Below, one piece after another: positions 7,724-15,377 of a stretch of 64,000 nucleotides of DNA. The position numbers and the translations under genes are program-made. Within the stretch, counting starts at the first letter, position 1. Each line of letters starts with the position of its first letter. The DNA is from UBA4733 sp036734945 (GTDB lineage: Bacteria; Chloroflexota; UBA4733): positions 14,104 through 78,103 of the forward strand of contig DAIMXP010000022.1 of NCBI GenBank assembly GCA_036734945.1. Reading direction: 5' to 3'. The notes under the pieces were generated by a model. The model was not told where the DNA came from. It did no database searches and saw nothing but the letters and a program-made list of their open reading frames with translations.

Positions 7724-9379
7724 ATGGCGACAAATACCGGCGCAGTTGCTGCCTCCACTCGACGGCGTTTTCAAGACTCTGGATTGGTCGACTGGGTTAC
7801 CACCAGCGACCACAAGAAGATCGGCATCCTCTACCTGCTGACGTCGGGCTTCTTCTTCCTGGTCGGTGGCATTGAGGCGATGATCATGCGCATCCAGTTG
7901 ACGAAAGCCAACTTACAGATCATCTCGCCGGAGCTGTACAACCAGCTCTTTACCATGCACGGCACCACCATGGTGTTCCTGGTGGCGATGCCGATTCTGG
8001 CCGGCTTTGGCAACTACTTCGTGCCGTTGCAACTCGGGGCGCGTGATATGGCGTTCCCCAAACTCAACGCGCTGGGCTACTGGTTTTTCCTGTTTGGCGG
8101 CATCTTCATCAACCTGGGCTTTCTCGTCAACCAGGCCCCGGATACCGGTTGGTACAACTACGCTAACCAGACCGAACTTGCCTACACGCCGGGCCTCAAC
8201 GAAGACTTCTGGGCCCTGGGTATCAACATTCTGGGGGTTGGCTCTATCACCAGTTCGGTCAACCTGGTGGTCACGATTGTCAAGATGCGGGCTCCGGGCA
8301 TGAGCTTTAGCCGGCTGCCGATCTTCTGCTGGACGTTGCTGGTGATGGCAGTGCTGATTCTGGCGGCCATGCCCTCGCTGACGACCTCCAGCATCGAAAT
8401 CTTCCTCGACCGGCACATCGGCACCTCCTTCTATCAGGTTGCCGGCGGTGGTGATCCGATTCTCTGGCAGCACGAGTTCTGGTTCTTCGGTCACCCGGAA
8501 GTGTATATCTTGATCTTGCCCGCGATGGGCATGATCTCCGAGATCATCCCCGTCTTTTCGCGCAAGCCGCTCTTTGGCTACTCCTTCATCGCCTGGTCGA
8601 CCGTGGCAATCGGCTTTCTGTCCTTCGGTGTCTGGGCGCACCACATGTTCGCCGCCGGCTTGCCCCTGGTTGCCGAAGGGTTCTTCGCCTTCAGTACCGT
8701 CATCATCGCCATCCCCACCGCTGTCAAGATCTTCAACTGGATGGCGACGCTGTGGGGCGGCTCGTTGATCTTCACCAGTGCGCTGCTGAACGCTGTGGCC
8801 TTCGTCTCCATGTTCACCATCGGCGGCTTGACCGGTGTGATGCTGGGCGTCGTCCCGATCGACTGGCAGGTCAACTCCAGCTACTTCGTCGTCGCCCACT
8901 TTCACTATGTGCTCTTTGGCGGCACCATGTTCGGTGTCTTCGCCGGTACCTATTACTGGTTCCCCAAGATCACCGGGCGACTGCTGGACGAGGGGTTGGG
9001 CAAGCTCCACTTCTGGATGACCTTCATCGGCTTCAACGTCACCTTCTTCCCGATGCACATCGTCGGCATCCTGGGAATGTCGCGACGTATCTACACCTAT
9101 CCGGCCGGCGAGGGCTGGACTGGCTACAACGTCATCGAGACGATCGGCGCGTTCATCATCTTCTTCGCTACGCTGGTCTTCATCGTCAACTTCTTCCGCA
9201 GTCTCCGCCAGGGCGAGGTGGCCGGCGACAACCCCTGGGGCGCCTACACGCTGGAGTGGGCCACCACATCCCCACCGCCCGTCTACAACTTCAAGACTAT
9301 CCCGACGGTACGCGGGCGGCGTCCGGTCTGGGATCTCGATCATCCGGATGACCCGGACTGGAAGCGAGGGCACGCGTAA
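7724..9379 (+). CDS. ctaD: Cytochrome c oxidase subunit I (second copy)
   Basis: A 551-residue heme-copper oxidase catalytic subunit of usual length. GHPEVY (H257, E259) marks the A1 type; WAHHMF gives the CuB histidine pair and VVAHFHYVLFGG the heme ligands. The D-channel entry segment GNYFVPLQLGARDMAFP is present. AAAGGAAA lies about 8 bases before the ATG. Unlike the first copy it has no C-terminal two-helix tail; instead the next gene starts inside its stop codon (the stop TAA and the next ATG share an A) and encodes a small protein resembling that tail. Confidence 0.95.
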   Translation: MATNTGAVAASTRRRFQDSGLVDWVTTSDHKKIGILYLLTSGFFFLVGGIEAMIMRIQLTKANLQIISPELYNQLFTMHGTTMVFLVAMPILAGFGNYFVPLQLGARDMAFPKLNALGYWFFLFGGIFINLGFLVNQAPDTGWYNYANQTELAYTPGLNEDFWALGINILGVGSITSSVNLVVTIVKMRAPGMSFSRLPIFCWTLLVMAVLILAAMPSLTTSSIEIFLDRHIGTSFYQVAGGGDPILWQHEFWFFGHPEVYILILPAMGMISEIIPVFSRKPLFGYSFIAWSTVAIGFLSFGVWAHHMFAAGLPLVAEGFFAFSTVIIAIPTAVKIFNWMATLWGGSLIFTSALLNAVAFVSMFTIGGLTGVMLGVVPIDWQVNSSYFVVAHFHYVLFGGTMFGVFAGTYYWFPKITGRLLDEGLGKLHFWMTFIGFNVTFFPMHIVGILGMSRRIYTYPAGEGWTGYNVIETIGAFIIFFATLVFIVNFFRSLRQGEVAGDNPWGAYTLEWATTSPPPVYNFKTIPTVRGRRPVWDLDHPDDPDWKRGHA

Positions 9380-9645
9380 TGGAGAGTCACGACCACGGCG
9401 GCGTTATAACCGGGGTGGAAGAGCCTGAAGAAGAGCATATCCACCTGCCCGGTCCCAGCGGCTGGCCGTTCGCCCTGGCCTTTTTTCTTTTTGTGGTCAT
9501 GTTCGGGTTACTGATCTTCCCGCATACCGGTGACGCCAACGTCGGCGCGGGTCGTTGGATACTGACGGGCGTGGTGGCGGCGATCGGCGCGATCGGCATG
9601 GGTTGGTCCATCGTGGCCTGGGGTGTGCAGATCAGCGAGGCATAG
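9379..9645 (+). CDS. Small oxidase subunit, two-helix (subunit IV-like)
   Basis: An 88-residue protein with an acidic, His-containing N terminus, the motif HLPGPSGWP from residue 22, a membrane helix at about 30-48 and a second at about 60-82. It begins on the last base of the subunit I stop codon, so it is translationally coupled to ctaD. The HxPxPSxxP motif plus two helices recurs as the tail fused to the other subunit I (residues 581-640 of the 1460-3448 product). I infer that this is a structural subunit of the oxidase. Family name uncertain: short subunit IV-like proteins of this kind are known next to A1 oxidases. Confidence 0.8.
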   Translation: MESHDHGGVITGVEEPEEEHIHLPGPSGWPFALAFFLFVVMFGLLIFPHTGDANVGAGRWILTGVVAAIGAIGMGWSIVAWGVQISEA

Positions 9646-9675
9646 GGTCAGGCGAGCAGAGAGTTGGGAGACGGT

Positions 9676-10269
9676 ATGGCAACGATGGGCGCGCACGCGA
9701 CCACCCATTCGACCGAGATGTCGATTGGCGGCCGCAGCATGGAGTGGTGGGCCATGGCCACCTTCATTGCTTCGGAGGCGATCTTCTTCGCCACGCTAAT
9801 TTCCAGCTACCTGTTTCTGCGCTTCAGCTTGCCGGCCTGGCCGCCGGCCGGTCATCCTCGCCTGGAGTTGACCCTGCCGCTCATCAACACGGTGATCCTG
9901 TTCTCCAGCGGTGTCCCGCAGCATCTGGCCAGCCAGGCCATCAAGCGCGGCGACCGCAAGGGCCACCAACGCGGCACGATCATGGCGATGGTGCTGGGTT
10001 TCCTCTTCCTCTGCGGTCAGGCCTGGGAATATACGCACGTTGGCTTCACACCAGGCGACGGCGTCTTCGGTTCGACTTTTTTCGTGACCACCGGCTTCCA
10101 CGGCGCGCACGTCACCGTTGCCCTCATCTTTTTACTGATTACGCTGATTCGATCGTACCAGGGTCACTTCACTCCGGAGCACCACTTCGGCGTCGAGGCT
10201 GCTACCATGTACTGGCACTTCGTTGACGCCGTCTGGGGCGCACTGCTGATCACCATATATCTGCTGTAG
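9676..10269 (+). CDS. ctaE: Cytochrome c oxidase subunit III (second copy)
   Basis: A 197-residue, five-helix subunit III. Conserved pieces: MEWWAMATFIASEAIFFATL in the first helix, the FLFLCGQAWEY segment, TTGFHGAHV, and YWHFVDAVWG at the end. GGGAG at 9666-9670 lies 5 bases before the ATG at 9676; an upstream in-frame TTG at 9664 overlaps that site and is not the start. The gene follows the small subunit by 30 bases and precedes another small membrane gene, completing a II-I-small-III-small order. Confidence 0.94.
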   Translation: MATMGAHATTHSTEMSIGGRSMEWWAMATFIASEAIFFATLISSYLFLRFSLPAWPPAGHPRLELTLPLINTVILFSSGVPQHLASQAIKRGDRKGHQRGTIMAMVLGFLFLCGQAWEYTHVGFTPGDGVFGSTFFVTTGFHGAHVTVALIFLLITLIRSYQGHFTPEHHFGVEAATMYWHFVDAVWGALLITIYLL

Positions 10270-10279
10270 GGGGACTACT

Positions 10280-10528
10280 ATGGATCGAACAAGACAGCGT
10301 GCTCGTGGCCTGCTGATCGCCGGCATCGTCCTGATCGTCATTGGCGCCGGGTTGATGGACCAGGCCGGGCGCAGCCACGAAGACCTCTGGTGGAATATCT
10401 CCGGCGCTTTTGCTTTCGCCGGCTTTCTGCTGAGCGTCGTTTCCCTGTTCATGGCCGAAGGCAGCGCGTTGCTGCCGCACCGACTGCGCTCGGCGCGTTC
10501 GGGAGCGATCGGGAAGCATTCGGAATAA
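10280..10528 (+). CDS. Small two-helix membrane protein ending the second oxidase operon
   Basis: An 82-residue protein with a basic N terminus (MDRTRQRARG), a helix at about residues 10-27, a loop with HEDLWW, a second helix at about 38-58, and a basic tail. AGGGGGA lies about 6 bases before the ATG. It is 10 bases after subunit III and is followed directly by a repeat-rich region. I do not recognise the family. Position and size parallel 5360-5608 of the other oxidase operon. Confidence 0.72.
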   Translation: MDRTRQRARGLLIAGIVLIVIGAGLMDQAGRSHEDLWWNISGAFAFAGFLLSVVSLFMAEGSALLPHRLRSARSGAIGKHSE

Positions 10529-10534
10529 GAAGTG

Positions 10535-10687
10535 GACAGGGCCGCGACTGCCGGAGGGGGAGAGACAGGGCCGCGACTGCGGTCTGCGGCCAAGTCAGGC
10601 CAAGTCAGGGGGCGATTGCGGTCGCAGTCCTGCGCTGGCACCGCAGTGCCCTTCGTCGCTTGGCCGCAGACCGCAGTCGCGGCCCTG
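10535..10687. repeat. Long inverted repeat, copy 1 of a dispersed hairpin element
   Basis: Two 29-base arms, 10566-10594 and 10659-10687, are perfect reverse complements (outer end CAGGGCCGCGACTGCGG). The 64 bases between them contain further partial copies of the arm (GCGATTGCGGTCGCAG). A third, direct copy of the first 17 bases (GACAGGGCCGCGACTGC) lies just before, at 10535-10551. The same arm sequence forms a tighter hairpin at 35957-36036. It fills the gap between the second oxidase operon and the transketolase genes, so it could act as a transcription or RNA-processing boundary. No T-run follows, so it is not a simple terminator. Confidence 0.9.
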
Positions 10688-10705
10688 CCCTGTGAAGGAG
10701 AACTG

Positions 10706-11536
10706 ATGACAACAATACCGCCGCACGATATCGCCGCTCTGGAGCGCCGCGCCCGCGCCGTTCGGCGGCATATCGTTGAGATGACAGCAAACGCCGGCGT
10801 CGGGCACCAGGGCGGCCCACTATCGGCGTCCGATCTCTTTGTGGCGCTCTACTTCCATGCGCTGCACGTCGATCCAGCCCGACCCAACTGGCCGGACCGT
10901 GACCGGTTCGTGCTCTCCAAGGGCCACGCTGCCTGCGGCTTCTATGCCACGCTGGCTGAACGGGGTTTTTTCCCAACGGAGGAACTGCTTACCTTTGGTC
11001 TGTTGAACAGCCGCCTGCAACTGCACCCCGATATGCACCTGCTGCCCGGCGTCGAAGCCTCGACCGGCTCACTGGGTCAGGGGATGTCGATCGCCGTTGG
11101 TATGGCTTTGGGGGCCAAAATGGACCATCGCCCCTTCCACGTCTACACCATGATCAGCGACGGCGAGAGCCAGGAAGGACAGATCTGGGAAGCGGCGATG
11201 TCCGCCGCGAACTGGCATCTGGATACGTTGACGGCCGTGCTCGACTACAACGACGTCCAGCAAAGCGGCAGCGTGTCCCACCAGATGGATATTGCGCCGG
11301 TCGTCGACAAGTGGCGGGCCTTCCGTTGGCACACGCTGGAAATCGACGGCCACGATATGGCCGCCATCGTGCAGGCTCTGGACGAGGCGCGGGCAGTGGC
11401 GGGCAAGCCTACCATCATCATTGCCCATACGGTCAAAGGGAAAGGCGTCTCCTTCATGGAGCATTCCTTCGAGTGGCACAGCAAGCCGCTCACGCCGGAA
11501 TTGACGGCCCAGGCGCTGGCCGAGTTGGGAGCCTGA
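10706..11536 (+). CDS. Transketolase, N-terminal (thiamine-pyrophosphate-binding) subunit
   Basis: A 276-residue half of a split transketolase, which moves two-carbon units between sugar phosphates in the pentose phosphate pathway. The thiamine-pyrophosphate site is clear: ISDGESQEGQIWEA followed by DYNDVQQSG, the G-D-G-x(n)-N pattern. Early substrate-site pieces HQGGPLSASD and SKGHAACGFYATL are also present. AAGGAG at 10695-10700 lies 5 bases before the ATG at 10706; the frame is open upstream through the repeat but that is not coding. The C-terminal half follows after 6 bases. Confidence 0.93.
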   Translation: MTTIPPHDIAALERRARAVRRHIVEMTANAGVGHQGGPLSASDLFVALYFHALHVDPARPNWPDRDRFVLSKGHAACGFYATLAERGFFPTEELLTFGLLNSRLQLHPDMHLLPGVEASTGSLGQGMSIAVGMALGAKMDHRPFHVYTMISDGESQEGQIWEAAMSAANWHLDTLTAVLDYNDVQQSGSVSHQMDIAPVVDKWRAFRWHTLEIDGHDMAAIVQALDEARAVAGKPTIIIAHTVKGKGVSFMEHSFEWHSKPLTPELTAQALAELGA

Positions 11537-11542
11537 GAGCTG

Positions 11543-12481
11543 ATGCGAGCACTGCGCGATGTCTTTGGGACGGCTTTGGTCGAGTTGGGACGCAGTAACC
11601 CCCGCATTGTCGTGCTGGATGGCGATCTCGCCACGTCGACGCGGGTGACGGACTTTCGGGACGCTTTTCCCGAACGGTTCGTGCAGGTCGGCATCGCCGA
11701 GCAGAACATGGTTGGCGTGGCGGCCGGACTGGCCAGCCTTGGCAAGATTGCCGTCGTCTCCAGTTTCGCCGTCTTCCTCAGTAAACGGGCATTGGATCAA
11801 GTCAGCATTTCCGTGGCGCACGCCGGGGCCAACGTCAAGCTGATCGGCGCCTACACCGGCATCCTGACCGGGCACACCGGAGCGACCCACCAGGCGGTGC
11901 AGGACACGGCAATTATGCGCGCTACCCCCGGCATGGTCGTGGTGGACCCAGCCGACGAGTTGGAACTCCTCACCTGCCTGGAAGCCATCCTGGAATACGA
12001 CGGCCCCGTCTATTTCCGGCTCACACGGGATGCCTGGCCGGATGTCTCGCCGCCGGGCTACCGCTTCCAACTGGGCAAAGCCTGCCAGGTGCGCGAGGGC
12101 GGCGACCTCACCATCATTGCTGGCGGACCGCTGGTGAGCCAGTCGCTGGAGGCGGCGGCGACACTGGCGCACGAGGGCGTCGACGTGCGCGTCATTAACA
12201 TGGCATCGATCAAACCGCTGGACGACGAGGCAGTGGTGCGCGCCGCTCGCGAGACGGGCGCCATCGTCACCGCCGAGAACCACTCCATCTACGGCGGCCT
12301 CGGTGGCGCCGTGGCGGAAGTCGTCGGCGAACGCTGCCCGGTGCCGGTTCGCCGCATCGGCATCCGCGACGTGCTCGCTGAGAGTGGACATAACATCGAA
12401 TTGCTGCACAAGTACCACATGGACGCGCCAGCAATTGTGGTGGCGGCACGAGAAGCCCTGGCGATGAAGCGGGTGCGCTAG
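11543..12481 (+). CDS. Transketolase, C-terminal (pyrimidine-binding) subunit
   Basis: 312 residues covering the pyrimidine-binding and C-terminal domains of transketolase. Features: LDGDLATSTRV at the start, FVQVGIAEQNMVGVAAGLA with the catalytic Glu that activates the cofactor, and the C-terminal regulatory-type domain with TAENHSIYGGLGGAVAEVV. It must pair with the N-terminal subunit encoded 6 bases upstream. Split transketolases are common in archaea and in several bacterial phyla. The operon ends here; the next gene is convergent, 13 bases away. Confidence 0.93.
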   Translation: MRALRDVFGTALVELGRSNPRIVVLDGDLATSTRVTDFRDAFPERFVQVGIAEQNMVGVAAGLASLGKIAVVSSFAVFLSKRALDQVSISVAHAGANVKLIGAYTGILTGHTGATHQAVQDTAIMRATPGMVVVDPADELELLTCLEAILEYDGPVYFRLTRDAWPDVSPPGYRFQLGKACQVREGGDLTIIAGGPLVSQSLEAAATLAHEGVDVRVINMASIKPLDDEAVVRAARETGAIVTAENHSIYGGLGGAVAEVVGERCPVPVRRIGIRDVLAESGHNIELLHKYHMDAPAIVVAAREALAMKRVR

Positions 12482-12494
12482 ACGTACCCGTAGC

Positions 12495-13220
12495 CTACTC
12501 CTGGCCCAGCTCCTTGAGCCGGCGGCGCAATGCCGCTAGCTCGGCGTCTCGGCGCGCAAGCTCCGCGTCCCTGCGGGCTAGTTCCCGCTGGAACTCGCCC
12601 TCGCGCAACTGGCGGCGACCGTTGGAGGCGTAGACTGCTACCTGCGCACCCTCCAGGCCGATGGCAATGCCCAGTAGAGCGCTGTGCCAACGACCGTGCC
12701 GGTCGGGCCGCCAGGGGCGATACACGCCCTTCTCCAGCCGCCAGGCGCGCCCCTGCTCCGGCCGATAGTCGGCGAACTCGCCGGTCGGGTCCAGCGTCAG
12801 GTACTCGCGCACCCCGCCTTGCCGGTAGCTGTAGCCCTTACCGTGGTCTAGGTCCAGGTCAGCCTGATAGGTGGTTCGACTCAACACCTCGACGACCAGG
12901 AGCGGCGGGCCATCGCGCTCCAAGGACAAGGAAGGACGGCGGAGGTCCAGCACCTGGCGGTAGACATAGACGTCGGGCAGAGTGGTATAAGCCGAGCCAT
13001 CGGAGTGCCGCCAACCAGTGATCGTCGTCTGCATGTAGGCCTGCCAGGGCCACGGCTCGCCGGGCGCCGCGAGCGCGCTCGCTACCTCGTTGAGGCCCAA
13101 CTTCAGGGCGCCAATCGTCCACTGATGGAGGTTGGTACCCACCACGCTCTCCTCGGTATCGTCCGGTGGGCAGGTCAATACCGCTGGCGACGCGGTGGCA
13201 ACGCCCGCTCGTTCGCTCAT
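12495..13220 (-). CDS. Uma2-family putative restriction-endonuclease-fold protein with coiled-coil tail
   Basis: A PD-(D/E)xK-fold family (Uma2/DUF820) abundant in Chloroflexota and cyanobacteria; the biological role is not established. In this 241-residue protein the pattern is LPDVYVYRQVLD, then LLVVEVLSRTT with the nuclease-fold Glu, then GVREYLTLDP. The last 30 residues form a charged heptad-like coil containing ARRDAELARRDAELAALRR. Start: ATG at 13220 gives the usual N terminus; a GTG at 13265 would add 15 residues. Two more Uma2 genes are in the window (23044-23670 and 32056-32880). Confidence 0.85.
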   Translation of the reverse strand: MSERAGVATASPAVLTCPPDDTEESVVGTNLHQWTIGALKLGLNEVASALAAPGEPWPWQAYMQTTITGWRHSDGSAYTTLPDVYVYRQVLDLRRPSLSLERDGPPLLVVEVLSRTTYQADLDLDHGKGYSYRQGGVREYLTLDPTGEFADYRPEQGRAWRLEKGVYRPWRPDRHGRWHSALLGIAIGLEGAQVAVYASNGRRQLREGEFQRELARRDAELARRDAELAALRRRLKELGQE

Positions 13221-13276
13221 CTTCAGCCCGCTTTCCCGCTTCTGTTCGTCAGTGTAAGGTCTCACTGCTGCGTCGG

Positions 13277-14095
13277 CTACTGCCTGGCGACAAAACGTTT
13301 CAGATACTCTAGCCCCCGCCGGGCAATGGCCGTCGGGTCGGGCTTGTAGACGAAGACCTCAATCGACATCCAGCCATCGTAGTTCGCCTGACGGAGCGCC
13401 TGAAAAATGGGTGCGAAGTCCACATCGCCCGAACCCGGCTCGCGCAGGTTGCTGTCATTGGCGTGGAAGTACACAAAGCGCTCGCGCTGGGCCGCGATGA
13501 TGTCCGGGATGGACAGGGACTCGCTGCTCATGGCCTTGACGTCGAGCATGAGGCGGAAGCCGGGTTGGTCAACCTCGTCGACCATGCGCGCCGCTTCGGC
13601 GGCGGTGCTGAACAGGTTGGTCTCTGATGGCGCCAGTGGCTCCAGGCAGAAGGTGACGCCGTGCTCGCCAGCCAAGCGCCCAACCGCTTGGAAGGTCTCC
13701 CGGCTCCAATCCCAGGCCGCTTGCCGGTCGACGCCAGGCAATACGTCGCGTTGTTTGGGTGAACCGAAGACCAGGAAGCGGCCATCCAGATCGGCGCAGG
13801 TGCGCACCAGCTCCAGCAGATAGGCGCGCGTCACCGCGCGAACCGCCGGATTGGGACTGGTCAGGTACACGCCGGGGACACGGGCGAGCAGCCAGTGTAG
13901 GCCCGTGATCTCCAGCCCGTACTGGGCGGCCAACTGCCGCAGCGCGACGCGCTGGTCCGGCGACAGCTCGGTGACGGTGGTTGCCAGGGTGAAGGGCGCC
14001 AGCTCAATGCCGTCGTAGCCGAGGTCGCGCACCGTGCGAAAGGTGTCCTCCAGCGACCAGCCCTCGAAGAGTTCGTTGCAAATAGCGAAACGCAC
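13277..14095 (-). CDS. Sugar phosphate isomerase/epimerase (TIM barrel, AP-endonuclease-2-like fold)
   Basis: A 272-residue TIM-barrel protein of the xylose-isomerase-like family, which binds a divalent metal and epimerises or isomerises ketoses or inositols. Seen: GYDGIELAPF in the second strand, CLEPLAPSE with the metal-binding Glu, LMLDVKAMSSE with the metal Asp, VYFHANDSN with the metal His, and GWMSIEVF near the end. The start is GTG at 14095, three bases after the stop of the DUF6807 gene, so the two are coupled. The neighbours (Gfo/Idh dehydrogenase and DUF6807) suggest breakdown of an unusual sugar or inositol. Substrate unknown. Confidence 0.88.
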   Translation of the reverse strand: MRFAICNELFEGWSLEDTFRTVRDLGYDGIELAPFTLATTVTELSPDQRVALRQLAAQYGLEITGLHWLLARVPGVYLTSPNPAVRAVTRAYLLELVRTCADLDGRFLVFGSPKQRDVLPGVDRQAAWDWSRETFQAVGRLAGEHGVTFCLEPLAPSETNLFSTAAEAARMVDEVDQPGFRLMLDVKAMSSESLSIPDIIAAQRERFVYFHANDSNLREPGSGDVDFAPIFQALRQANYDGWMSIEVFVYKPDPTAIARRGLEYLKRFVARQ

Positions 14096-14098
14096 TGC

Positions 14099-15259
14099 CT
14101 ATTCCTCGACCTTGATCTGCGGCGGGAAGCCGAAGTTGAACCAGTGGTCGCCCACCTGTGCGCTAGTGGCATCGCCGTTGTGAATGTAGAGGCGGTAGCG
14201 GAAGTGTAGTTCGTCGCCGAAGCGATAGGTTGTGGCGCCGTTCTCCATCGGATTGTCGGTGAACGCTTCGCCGCTCCATGGATTCGACCCCATCAAGCCG
14301 TAGTTGCGGACGTGCCAGTAGCAGGGGAAATGCAAGTTTGAGGGATGATCGAAGGCGGCAATGCCGACAGTTTCGCCGTCCACCGGACCGGAGTAGTCGC
14401 ACCAGGGGGCGCGCTTGCCCCAGGTTTCCGCCTCGTTCGTGCCGCCCCAGGCATTCTCGATCTTGCCCGCGCCTTTGGCGTCCATACTGCTGGCGACGCG
14501 CACGGCGATCAGCCCGGCTTCCTTGGTGTCACCGAGATGGACCTGGCCCAGGCTGAAGCGCCTGCCGCGTCCGTCCTGGCGACCAAAGGTCCAGTGCAGG
14601 TCAACGTCCATCAGGCGAGCGCCGTCCGGCGTCGCGTAGATGCGCACCGCCCGGCCTTCCTTGAGCAGTTGCCGGCCGACCGCATCGACCCACCTCGTCT
14701 GCTCGCGGAAGCCGCCGAAGACGGGGCCGCTGGTAATCTCGTCAAAGGCGACGTGGAGGGTTGAACCGTGGTTGGGACCCTCACTCCAGGCGTCGTAGCC
14801 ATCAAGTTCCCCGTAGGCGACCCAGATCGAGCGATGGTGCGGGTGATCACGCGCCTCGCCGGGAGCATCCGGCAGCATGGGGTAGGCGCGGGTGACCTGG
14901 CGGCGATCGGGACCAAACACCGGCCAGAAGTAGGGCCGGGCCAGGCCTTCGCCGCCGAAGCGGTAGCGCGTGAAGAGGTCGCCGTCAACGCTGATCTCCA
15001 GCTCTTGCTCGCGCTCGGCGACCTGCACGCCCGTGCCGCCGGCACTGCCGGATTGCAACTCGAAGGTCGCTTCGGCGCCGGCATCCAGTTGGTCCAACAG
15101 GAAGATGATGCCCTCGGGACAACGTTGCGCCGCGGCAATCTGACCGCTGGCGCTGTTGCGGACGGCAAGATCACCGGCAGGAACCTCCGGTAAAGGCACG
15201 GTGATGGGGGCCAGGCGGCGCGGGTGCTGCCCGGCGCGAACTGAAAAGCGTGAAGCCAT
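14099..15259 (-). CDS. DUF6807 / PmoA-like family protein
   Basis: 386 residues of the family often annotated as PmoA-like or DUF6807. It is unrelated in fold to the membrane methane monooxygenase subunit of the same name and usually lies in sugar-catabolism clusters. Recognised by YFWPVFGPDRRQVTRAYP, then DHPHHRSIWVAYGELDG with its His-rich centre, WCDYSGPVDGETVGIAAFDH and FRYRLYIHNGD near the end. The start has GAGGGGAG about 11 bases upstream. A second, more distant member is at 54232-55125, also next to a Gfo/Idh gene. Enzymatic role not known; carbohydrate binding or hydrolysis is a guess from context. Confidence 0.85.
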   Translation of the reverse strand: MASRFSVRAGQHPRRLAPITVPLPEVPAGDLAVRNSASGQIAAAQRCPEGIIFLLDQLDAGAEATFELQSGSAGGTGVQVAEREQELEISVDGDLFTRYRFGGEGLARPYFWPVFGPDRRQVTRAYPMLPDAPGEARDHPHHRSIWVAYGELDGYDAWSEGPNHGSTLHVAFDEITSGPVFGGFREQTRWVDAVGRQLLKEGRAVRIYATPDGARLMDVDLHWTFGRQDGRGRRFSLGQVHLGDTKEAGLIAVRVASSMDAKGAGKIENAWGGTNEAETWGKRAPWCDYSGPVDGETVGIAAFDHPSNLHFPCYWHVRNYGLMGSNPWSGEAFTDNPMENGATTYRFGDELHFRYRLYIHNGDATSAQVGDHWFNFGFPPQIKVEE

Positions 15260-15377
15260 GAAAAATCGTTACTCCCCTCTCCGCTGACACAGCGGATCGT
15301 CGTCTCCCTGACTGTAATCACTACAGGGCAGCGCTGTCAACCGGCGGCGCTGCGGCCATTGATCGTGATGACGGTCT

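Noticed and set aside
7913..9373. A 486-codon open frame on the minus strand opposite the second subunit I gene
   Set aside because: It is an antisense shadow produced by GC-rich third positions; composition is Asp/Glu/Arg/His-rich without domain similarity, and the plus-strand gene is certain.
10532..10705. N-terminal extension of the transketolase subunit
   Set aside because: It also reads through the hairpin repeat, and AAGGAG precedes the ATG at 10706.
12482..12494. Terminator between the convergent transketolase and Uma2 genes
   Set aside because: Only 13 bases separate the stops and no stable hairpin is present.
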